Assembly: GCF_022024055.1 (NCBI RefSeq)
Contig: NZ_CP091788.1
Coordinates: forward strand, 434,001-498,000
Direction of reading: 5' to 3'
Source of the DNA: Prevotella sp. E2-28
GTDB taxonomy: Bacteria; Bacteroidota; Bacteroidia; Bacteroidales; Bacteroidaceae
Length of the DNA stretch: 64,000 bases
Both the position numbers and the translations under genes were made by a program. A model generated the notes under the pieces. That model was not told the origin of the DNA. It did not search any database and saw only the letters and a list, made by a program, of their open reading frames with translations. Shown here in pieces: positions 17,829-24,391 of the stretch (the first letter of the stretch is position 1; every line of letters starts with the position of its first letter).

Positions 17829-18335
17829 TTAGCGGTGCAGGTATTTAATGACAAACCACGTGCCGAGGATTTGCATCAGGATGCCTGGCCAGCCAATGGT
17901 AAAGTCGGCCACGGTAGCGGCAATTCCACCTGTGAGCGCGAGTTCGCCCAGAGCCTCTATGGCTTTACATACCAGGACAACGCCTATGAGCAGGGGCAGC
18001 GTGGCGGTCTTGAAGTGCTGGGCCGTTAGTCCGGCCACGAGGGCGAGCACGGCCAGTTTCATCGTCATTACGGGGAGCACGCCCCATGCGGGCATACCGG
18101 TGACAAGATGGTTTACCGATGGCGACAGGATGGCTGCCAGCAGGCCTGCCTTCCACCCGAATTTATAGGCACCGGCCATGATGACGAGCGAGAGGGGCGA
18201 GAAGATGATGCCGCCCTGGGGAATGAGGTGGAACACTTGAGGCAATGCCAGGTTGCAGACAATGAAAATGGCTGCCCACAGATAGGTCTTGGCCTCGTCA
18301 TAGTTGAGTGTGTAAAGTCTTGCTGTTGTTTCCAT
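17829..18335 (-). CDS. ECF transporter S-component-like membrane protein
   Basis: A 168-residue integral membrane protein with five or six hydrophobic segments. The early GAYKFGWKAGLLAAILSPSVNH region resembles the small substrate-binding S-components of energy-coupling-factor transporters, which capture vitamins, metals or related cofactors. No EcfA/EcfT genes are nearby, so the energising module would be encoded elsewhere, as in group II ECF systems. It lies between a TonB-dependent receptor gene (33 bp upstream) and an outer-membrane barrel gene (43 bp downstream), suggesting uptake of one ligand through both membranes. The ligand is unknown, and no riboswitch was seen that would name it. 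Confidence 0.75.
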   Translation of the reverse strand: METTARLYTLNYDEAKTYLWAAIFIVCNLALPQVFHLIPQGGIIFSPLSLVIMAGAYKFGWKAGLLAAILSPSVNHLVTGMPAWGVLPVMTMKLAVLALVAGLTAQHFKTATLPLLIGVVLVCKAIEALGELALTGGIAATVADFTIGWPGILMQILGTWFVIKYLHR

Positions 18336-18345
18336 ATTTTTTTAC

Positions 18346-18373
18346 ATTAAAGATTAAACATTAAGGATTAAAA
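18346..18373. repeat. heptamer tandem repeat at gene junction
   Basis: Four 7-bp units, ATTAAAG, ATTAAAC, ATTAAGG, ATTAAAA, fill the junction between the TonB receptor and the ECF gene and include the receptor stop codon. One of a set of 7-10 bp repeats in this window. Confidence 0.85.
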
Positions 18374-20272
18374 GTTTATGCTCACGCCGCCCATGAAGGT
18401 GGCGCGGGGCATGGGGTAGCCCGCATTGATTTCGTACTTCTGGGCTAACAGGTTCTCGCCGCGTGCCCAGAGGCTCACGTTTTTCAGGGCTGCATAGCTG
18501 ACGCTGGCATTCAGTAGCCAGAAGTCTTCCTTCGTCTCGTTGGCACCCACCTCGGTGTAGAGGTTCTCAATATGCTGCAGACCGAGGGTGGCAAACCACT
18601 TGTCCTTGTGGAAGTCCACGCCTGCAAAGACAGTACTTTCAGGGGCAGCGATAACTTTGTTCTTCATGTGCAGGTATGAAGTATTGGCGCGAGCGCTGAA
18701 GTATTGGTTAATACGCCCGGTGGCCTCCAATTCAATGCCGTAGTTTTCTATTTCGCCCGTGTTCACGTTTTTGGGCGTACCGCCGGTAGCAACTGTCTGA
18801 ATCATGTTGTCGCCCTTGATATAGAAGGCGTTAATGCCGTATGTGGAGCCATCGTCCATTCTTTGTTTCCACGACACTTCGTAGTTCCACAGACGTTCGG
18901 GCTCCAGGTCCTCGTTGGCCGACTTATACAGATACATCTCCTTGGGGGTGGCATTGCGAAAGCCCTTGCTCATCATGGCCTTCAGCTCGCCGGTGGCCGT
19001 GGGGCGTACCACTACACCGGCCTGCGGCACCCATTCGCCGCCAGCCACGGAGTGGTGGTCGTAGCGAAGGCCTGCATCAACGGTGAGCCAGGGGGTCAGG
19101 TCCTGGCGGAAGTCGGCATAGCCTGCCACCTCGTTGGCATGAGAGTGGACGCTCTGCATGAGGCGCTGGGGCGTGGTAACGGTGGCACCTGTCTGTCGGT
19201 TGGTATAGTAGGCCCTGCCGTAGATGTGCTGATAGTCAAACCCTACGGTGGTGTGGTTGCCCTCAAAGAGCTGGGCTGTCTGATACCAGGAGATGCCGGC
19301 CACGGCATCCTTCGAGCGGAACAGGTCGGTTTGAGGTGTGCCGCCATTGGCATTATAGCCATCGTTGATTTTATGCCGTCCGAAATTATCGTAGAAACTC
19401 AGCGCGCCGCTGGTCTTTCCATAATGATTCTCAATAACCATCGACACCTCGCCACGCGTAATCCATTGGTCGTTCTCAAGTTTGGGCTGGTCGGTGGTGC
19501 CAGGATTGCTGGCATTCCAGTGGGTGATGTTGGTGCTGACGTAGGCGTTCCAGTAGGGAGAAAAGTAATAGCCCAGTTTAAGGAACCCCCCATATTGTTC
19601 AAAACCCATATTGGGCCGGTGATTGTCGGAGCGGTTATACTGGCCCGCCACGGTAGAGTAGAAGCGGCCACTGCTCAGCTGGTTGGAGGCCTCTGCCTGA
19701 ACGGTGCCGTAACTGCCAGCCCCGATGTTGACCTGTGTGTTATGGTGATTATAGCCCAGATGCCACGGCTCGTTACCGCGTGTCACGATGTTGATTACGC
19801 CGCCCATGGCATTGCTGCCATAGAGCACCGAGGCTGGCCCGTGCAACACCTCCACACGCTTGGCCATCATGGTCTGATAGCTGTCGCTGAGCGGATGCCC
19901 ATAGATGCCCTGATACTGCGGATGGCCGTCGATGAGCACCATTAATTGTCCTGCCCCGCCAGTGATGCCCCGCAGGTTGATGCCGCCCGCAGACCCTGTT
20001 GATGCGCCATAGCCCATCATGCCACGACTGGTGACAAAAAGTCCCGGCACCTCGTTCATTACAGTGGGTAATATGCTGGGCTGGTGGTCTGCTGTCAGTC
20101 GGGTGCGGCTGATGACGTTGATGGTCATGGGCAGATGGCGCACGTCAGTAGCCGTGCGTGTGCCGGTTACTACGATTTCTTTCAGCGCCAGTGAGTCGGC
20201 AGTCTGTGCTGTGGCTGTGGCTGCGAATGCCGCCGTGCTTATTAAAAGCGAAAAGAGTTTGTTTTTAGTCAT
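18368..20272 (-). CDS. TonB-dependent receptor (BtuB-like, no carboxypeptidase-type N-domain)
   Basis: The 634-residue outer-membrane receptor has a signal peptide (cut near ATAQ, residue 22), a short N-terminus with EIVVTGTRTATDV (TonB-box region), a plug domain at about 45-155 containing GGINLRGITGGAGQLMVLIDG and GPASVLYGSNAMGGVINIVT, and a 22-strand barrel ending in F (MGGVSINF). An ATG 24 bases upstream lies almost at the expected transcription start, so the inner start is chosen. The length and form match cobalamin, haem or metal-chelate receptors rather than SusC. It leads the operon that continues into the ECF S-component, the second barrel and the glycosidases, and its promoter carries three palindromes, so it is probably repressible. 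Confidence 0.88.
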   Translation of the reverse strand: MTKNKLFSLLISTAAFAATATAQTADSLALKEIVVTGTRTATDVRHLPMTINVISRTRLTADHQPSILPTVMNEVPGLFVTSRGMMGYGASTGSAGGINLRGITGGAGQLMVLIDGHPQYQGIYGHPLSDSYQTMMAKRVEVLHGPASVLYGSNAMGGVINIVTRGNEPWHLGYNHHNTQVNIGAGSYGTVQAEASNQLSSGRFYSTVAGQYNRSDNHRPNMGFEQYGGFLKLGYYFSPYWNAYVSTNITHWNASNPGTTDQPKLENDQWITRGEVSMVIENHYGKTSGALSFYDNFGRHKINDGYNANGGTPQTDLFRSKDAVAGISWYQTAQLFEGNHTTVGFDYQHIYGRAYYTNRQTGATVTTPQRLMQSVHSHANEVAGYADFRQDLTPWLTVDAGLRYDHHSVAGGEWVPQAGVVVRPTATGELKAMMSKGFRNATPKEMYLYKSANEDLEPERLWNYEVSWKQRMDDGSTYGINAFYIKGDNMIQTVATGGTPKNVNTGEIENYGIELEATGRINQYFSARANTSYLHMKNKVIAAPESTVFAGVDFHKDKWFATLGLQHIENLYTEVGANETKEDFWLLNASVSYAALKNVSLWARGENLLAQKYEINAGYPMPRATFMGGVSINF

Positions 20273-20304
20273 GTTGCTTTGTGTTATTTGATGCAATATA
20301 TGTG

Positions 20305-20374
20305 CAAAGGTAAAAAATAATGGCCATTATTTTTTGAATTTTGGCCAAAATTCAAATGATTTTGGCCAAAAATT
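20305..20374 (-). promoter_or_regulatory. promoter with three 21-bp-spaced TGGCCA palindromes
   Basis: The minus-strand -7 box TACCTTTG is the complement of 20305-20312. Three palindromes follow: AATAATGGCCATTATT (20316-20331), AATTTTGGCCAAAATT (20337-20352) and TTTTGGCCAAAA with flanking A/T (about 20359-20373). Their GGCC centres are at 20323.5, 20344.5 and 20365.5, exactly 21 bp apart, so all face the same side of the helix. The first lies between -7 and the expected -33 position, the place for a repressor. The third touches the stop codon of the LacI gene. Which protein binds is not known; the adjacent LacI regulator is one candidate. Confidence 0.8.
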
Positions 20375-21407
20375 ATTTCAAACGCTTTTTGGCGTAGAGC
20401 GGCGTGGGCGGTTTTGTGCTGTCTCTGAGCTCTAAATTGGCTTTCACGATGATGTGCTGCACGCTGTCGTCGCCGTTTATCTGTTCCTGCAGCAGGCGGA
20501 AGGCTTTTACGCCTATCTCGCGCAGATTCTGCTTCACGAAGGAAATGCGCGGATGCGACATCTCTGACACCCAGTCGCTCATATAGGCAATGATGGCCAC
20601 ATCCTCGGGAATGCGCAGCCCCAGACTGGTTACGGCCTGGAGGGCTGCAATGGCTAATAGTCCGTGGCTAACCAGTATTGCGTCGGGTGGCTCTGGCAGG
20701 CGCAGCAGTTCTATGGTGTCAGTAAGTCCTGAGTTGAAACTGATGTGATGGCATTTTACCAGTTGTGTGCGTATGGGAATGTCGTGCTCGCGCAGAGCCT
20801 CCAGATAGCCGTGCTTCCGATCGGCAGTCTGTTTCACCTGGTTAAGTCCGCCCAGAAAGGCAATGCGCCTTGCACCGCTGTCAATGAGCTTGCTGGTGGC
20901 ATAATGAGCAGAGCTTACATCGTTGATCATCACCGACGAGATGTCGATATCGGGAACGCGGTCGAAGAGCACCACGGGAATGCGTAATTGTCGCAGACGC
21001 TGAAGGTGCGAGAAGTCTGTTGTGTTTTGTGACGGACAGATGATGATGCCATCTACGTGCATGTTTATCAGCATTTCCACGCTGTTCAGTTCGTTTTCGT
21101 AGGTGTCGTCAGTGTCGGTGATAATGCTCATGTAGCCGGCATTACGCGCCTCGGCCTCAATGCGTTTCACAATCTGGGCGTAATGGTTGAAAGCCACATC
21201 GGGCACTATGATACCTATGGTGCGTGTGGTGTCATAGCGCAGGCTTACGGCAAAGGGGTTGGGCCTGTAGCCGCCCTCTTTGGCCAGCTGCTCTATTTGC
21301 TTTTTCAGTTTAGGACTCACGCCGTCAAGTCCTCTTAAAGCTCTGGACACGGTGCTGACGTTGATTCCCAGCTGGTGTGCTATGTCGCGTTGCGAAATGC
21401 GTTTCAT
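20373..21407 (-). CDS. LacI-family transcriptional regulator
   Basis: The 344-residue repressor-type protein has the N-terminal LacI helix-turn-helix (QRDIAHQLGINVSTVSRALRG, residues 6-26 or so), the hinge helix region KLKKQIEQLAKEGGYRPN, and a periplasmic-binding-protein-like sensor domain from about 62 to 330 (TIGIIVPDV, DGIIICPS, FLGG, ILVSHG). It normally binds a sugar or nucleotide effector and a palindromic operator. It lies directly upstream of the receptor-glycosidase operon, same strand, with about 100 bp between, so it probably controls that operon; its own upstream region holds nested palindromes that suggest autoregulation. The effector is unknown; an arabinose/xylose-type oligosaccharide would fit the operon. 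Confidence 0.92.
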   Translation of the reverse strand: MKRISQRDIAHQLGINVSTVSRALRGLDGVSPKLKKQIEQLAKEGGYRPNPFAVSLRYDTTRTIGIIVPDVAFNHYAQIVKRIEAEARNAGYMSIITDTDDTYENELNSVEMLINMHVDGIIICPSQNTTDFSHLQRLRQLRIPVVLFDRVPDIDISSVMINDVSSAHYATSKLIDSGARRIAFLGGLNQVKQTADRKHGYLEALREHDIPIRTQLVKCHHISFNSGLTDTIELLRLPEPPDAILVSHGLLAIAALQAVTSLGLRIPEDVAIIAYMSDWVSEMSHPRISFVKQNLREIGVKAFRLLQEQINGDDSVQHIIVKANLELRDSTKPPTPLYAKKRLK

Positions 21408-21432
21408 CCTTTTTCTTTCTGTAAATCTATGA

Positions 21433-21497
21433 CAAAGGTATGGATTTTCCTTTTAAATATTACGCAACAATTTGCGATTTGTTGCGCAACGCGTTGC
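21433..21497 (-). promoter_or_regulatory. lacI-family gene promoter with nested CG-centred palindromes
   Basis: The -7 box TACCTTTG is the complement of 21433-21440. Upstream of it lie CGCAACAA (21463-21470) and TTGTTGCG (21479-21486), an 8-bp perfect inverted repeat with an 8-bp spacer, and overlapping perfect palindromes GTTGCGCAAC (21481-21490) and GCAACGCGTTGC (21486-21497). A CG-centred palindrome is typical of LacI-family operators, so this is a likely autoregulatory site. Confidence 0.65.
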
Positions 21498-21532
21498 TTT
21501 TTTGGCGTTGAGGTTCAAAAGAATATGAATAA

Positions 21533-21578
21533 AAGGAAAAGAGTCATCTAATTGTGAAACCAGATGACTCTTTTCCTT
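21533..21578 (-). terminator. strong hairpin after the aminopeptidase P gene
   Basis: Arms AAGGAAAAGAGTCATCT (21533-21549) and AGATGACTCTTTTCCTT (21562-21578) pair perfectly over 17 bp with a 12-nt loop. It lies downstream of the minus-strand aminopeptidase gene and upstream of the LacI gene promoter, separating the two operons. Confidence 0.8.
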
Positions 21579-21704
21579 ATAATTAATATATTGTCCTTTT
21601 GTGTTGGTAAGACATTGCAAAATTACGCTTTTGTCTATTAAAATCCAACATGGAAATACGGAAAATATACCGCAAAGCGTTGCGCTTGTTTTTTGCTTGC
21701 TTTT

Positions 21705-23483
21705 TTATGGTTTGAGGGGAGCTGTGGCTTCTTTCAGCCAGGCCGTTTCCTCTGGCGTGAGATGCGGTGACAAGCGGTTGAATACCGTCTGATGATAGTC
21801 GTTCAGCCATTGTATTTCCTCTGGCGTGAGCATCTCAATAACGATGGGAGCTTTGTCAATGGGGCATAGCGTGAGCGATTCGAACTGAAGGAACTTGCCG
21901 AACGCCGTTTCCATGTAGGGAACAATCAGCAAGGTGTTCTCCGTGCGGGCACCGTATTTCCCCGGCAGGTAGATGCCCGGCTCGTCGGTGATGGTCATGC
22001 CGGCAACGAGTGGGGCAGGCTTCCATTCCATGCGGAACTGGTGGGGGCCTTCGTGTACGTTCAGATAAGTGCCCACGCCGTGGCCTGTGCCATGCAGGTA
22101 GTTCAGTCCCTCGCGCCACATATCCTTGCGGGCCAGGATGTCAATCTGTGTGCCGCTGCTGCCACTGGGAAACTTACACAGCTCAATCTGGATATGTCCC
22201 TTGAGTACCAGGGTGTATATTTTCTTCTGTTCATCGTTCACGGGGCCGAGGGCAATAGTGCGGGTGATATCCGTGGTGCCGTCAAGATACTGCGCACCGC
22301 TGTCGAGCAGCAGCAGACCTTCTGGCTTCAGGGGGATGTCGGTCTCGGGAGTGGCCTCATAATGCACAATGGCACCATGAGCCTGATAACCGGCAATGGT
22401 ATCGAACGAGATGTCGCGGTATAAAGGCTGTTCGGCTCTGAGCGAGGTCAGCTTCTGGTCTATGCTGATTTCTGTCTGCCCGCCCGCCTCTACTGCAGGC
22501 TTGAGCCATTTCAGAAATTTCACTAATGCAATACCGTCTTTGAGCATGGCCCTGCGGAATCCGGCTATCTCAGTGGCGTTCTTCACCGTTTTCATGCGCT
22601 TTACGGGTGACTCGGCTTCAATGATTTCCCGACTTACTTTTTTATAGAGCGTATAGTTCACCTCGTCAGGGTCGAGCAGGATGTTGTATTCAAAGTAGTC
22701 CTTCAGTCCTCTGCCTATATTCTCGTAGTCATCAATGTTGATGCCTTCGGCTTTCAGATAGGCTGAGACCTCGGATGTCAGTTTCTCCTTGTTGACAAAG
22801 AGCGTTGTGGTGGTGGATGAGATAAGTAGGTAACTCACGAAGACAGGGTTGCAATGAACATCCGTTCCACGTAGGTTGAGCGTCCAGGCAATATCATCGA
22901 GAGCTGACATCAGCATACCATCTGCATGTTGTTGGCGCAAGGCCCTGCGGATACGGGCGAGCTTGTCGTGAGTCGTCTCTCCTGCATATTCTATGGGGAA
23001 TATCTCTACGGGGTTCTGCGGAATAGCAGGACGGTTCTTCCATATCTGTTTCAGCGGATCTAGATTCGTACGAAGGGTGATACCTCCCTGATGGCGCAGA
23101 TCGGCAATCAACTCCTTGACGGCATTAGTGGAAGAACAGGTGCCGTCTAATCCTACCTCTGCACCAGCTTCACATTCTTTACCCAACCACTCGGCAATAG
23201 TAGGTGTTCCTTCAATCTTCAATTTCATCAGTTGAAACTCCGTGCCTTTCAGTTGCTCCTCTGCAGCAATGAAATAGCGGGAGTCTGTCCAGAGGGCAGC
23301 ACTCTTCATGGTAACAACGGCTGTGCCTGCCGAACCGTTGAAGCCACTGATAAACTCGCGTCCTTTCCAGTGGTTAGGAACATATTCACCTTGATGAGGG
23401 TCTGTACTGGGGAAGATAAATGCTGCCAAATGTTCGCGACTCATGATTTCGCGAAGGGCTGCTAATCGTTCAGATATTGTCAT
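21705..23483 (-). CDS. aminopeptidase P family protein (Xaa-Pro aminopeptidase, M24B), 592 aa
   Basis: Removes an N-terminal residue preceding proline (or hydroxyproline). It shows the three-part long form of aminopeptidase P: two creatinase-like N-domains (about 1-305) and a pita-bread M24 catalytic domain (about 310-530). Metal ligands are visible in LLLDSGAQYLDGTTDITRT (two Asp), GTGHGVGTYLNVHEGP (His), TDEPGIYL (Glu) and RTENTLL (Glu). There is no signal peptide, so it is cytoplasmic. It is the last gene of a five-gene minus-strand run with a hydroxyproline-dehydratase-type enzyme, 71 bp after the activase gene, with an octamer repeat in the gap. Its role in peptide breakdown is inferred from this context. 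Confidence 0.93.
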   Translation of the reverse strand: MTISERLAALREIMSREHLAAFIFPSTDPHQGEYVPNHWKGREFISGFNGSAGTAVVTMKSAALWTDSRYFIAAEEQLKGTEFQLMKLKIEGTPTIAEWLGKECEAGAEVGLDGTCSSTNAVKELIADLRHQGGITLRTNLDPLKQIWKNRPAIPQNPVEIFPIEYAGETTHDKLARIRRALRQQHADGMLMSALDDIAWTLNLRGTDVHCNPVFVSYLLISSTTTTLFVNKEKLTSEVSAYLKAEGINIDDYENIGRGLKDYFEYNILLDPDEVNYTLYKKVSREIIEAESPVKRMKTVKNATEIAGFRRAMLKDGIALVKFLKWLKPAVEAGGQTEISIDQKLTSLRAEQPLYRDISFDTIAGYQAHGAIVHYEATPETDIPLKPEGLLLLDSGAQYLDGTTDITRTIALGPVNDEQKKIYTLVLKGHIQIELCKFPSGSSGTQIDILARKDMWREGLNYLHGTGHGVGTYLNVHEGPHQFRMEWKPAPLVAGMTITDEPGIYLPGKYGARTENTLLIVPYMETAFGKFLQFESLTLCPIDKAPIVIEMLTPEEIQWLNDYHQTVFNRLSPHLTPEETAWLKEATAPLKP

Positions 23484-23498
23484 TGTATTTTGTAGTCT

Positions 23499-23541
23499 CG
23501 TTGTTACGTTGTTTTCGTTATTACGTTATCTCGGTATTTCG
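23499..23541. repeat. octamer-period repeat at gene junction
   Basis: CG dinucleotides recur at 23499, 23507, 23516, 23524, 23532 and 23540 (period 8-9) with units such as CGTTGTTA, CGTTATTA, CGTTATCT, filling the gap between the activase and the aminopeptidase gene. Confidence 0.7.
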
Positions 23542-23554
23542 AAATATAGCGGCT

Positions 23555-24391
23555 TCAACCTCCGATAATCACTTTCAGTCCTTTACCCTCCAATTGCTGT
23601 TTACAACGTTGTAGGGTTTCCTCAGAGGGAGCTGCCATATGATATCCTTTCGGATTGAAGATTGTTCCCATCCTGCGATGCTTGTCTTTTCCTACATCAT
23701 GATAAGGCAAAAGGTGGACGGGATGGGGGGTGGATGAGAGGAATTGCGCTGTTGCCTTAATGTTTTCCTCATCCGCATTAATACCCTCAATAAGAGGTAT
23801 GCGGATGGAGAATTGGGCCTGTCGTTCTGACAGATAACGTATGTTCTGCAAAATCAGTTCATTGCCAACACCTGTATAAAGCCGATGTTTGTCGTTATCC
23901 ATCAGTTTCAAATCTACGAGGAATAACTCGCATTCGTTGGCGATGGCTTCTACGACCTCTTGCGGCGCATAAAGTGAGGTGTCGACAGTACGGTGGAAAC
24001 CACGTCGCCCCAACTCCTTCAGAATCTCAAGCGAATAGCTGGGATGCATTAGCGGTTCTCCACCACAAAGGGTGACGCCGCCACCACTATCCTCCATGAT
24101 GTCACGCTCTTTCTCTATCTCAGTCATCAGCTCCTCCATTGTGTAGGCTCGTCCACAAATCTCACGAGCCATTGTAGGACAGTCATCCACTTTAAATCCA
24201 GGTTCTAAACAGGTGCCACAGCGGATACACTTTGATTGCTTGAAGAGTTCCTGAGGCTCTGTAGACCACGATTCAGGGTTATGGCACCATACACAGCGTA
24301 GCGGACAACCTTTTAAAAAGATTGTTGTCCGTATGCCAGGACCATCATTGATGGCATAACGCTTAATGTCAAAAATCAGATTAGAGGTCAT
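23555..24391 (-). CDS. hypE: glycyl-radical enzyme activating protein (HypD activase, radical SAM)
   Basis: Generates the glycyl radical on the neighbouring dehydratase using SAM. The radical-SAM cluster cysteines are Cys29, Cys33 and Cys36 (GCPLRCVWCHNPES). A short insert with Cys55, Cys58, Cys61 and Cys71 can hold one more Fe-S cluster, shorter than the two-ferredoxin insert of many such activases. GGGVTLCGGEPL supplies the SAM-binding GGE motif. The start overlaps the dehydratase 3' end by 11 bp, so the two are translationally coupled. The name hypE follows the hydroxyproline system and is not the hydrogenase gene of the same name; the assignment rests on the partner. Confidence 0.88.
   Translation of the reverse strand: MTSNLIFDIKRYAINDGPGIRTTIFLKGCPLRCVWCHNPESWSTEPQELFKQSKCIRCGTCLEPGFKVDDCPTMAREICGRAYTMEELMTEIEKERDIMEDSGGGVTLCGGEPLMHPSYSLEILKELGRRGFHRTVDTSLYAPQEVVEAIANECELFLVDLKLMDNDKHRLYTGVGNELILQNIRYLSERQAQFSIRIPLIEGINADEENIKATAQFLSSTPHPVHLLPYHDVGKDKHRRMGTIFNPKGYHMAAPSEETLQRCKQQLEGKGLKVIIGG

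Noticed and set aside
17786..17854. Longer start for the outer-membrane barrel
   Set aside because: It would overlap the ECF S-component gene and push the signal peptide 23 residues inside the protein.
18704..19945. 413-aa frame antisense to the TonB receptor
   Set aside because: Long only because of GC-rich codon bias opposite the receptor gene; the sequence shows no recognisable fold.
7979..20272. SusC/SusD-type polysaccharide utilisation locus
   Set aside because: No SusD-like lipoprotein and no full-length SusC are present; the barrels are of other types.
18368..20372. Cobalamin or other riboswitch before the BtuB-like receptor
   Set aside because: The leader is short (-7 box 33 bp from the start) and filled by palindromes; no room for a known aptamer.
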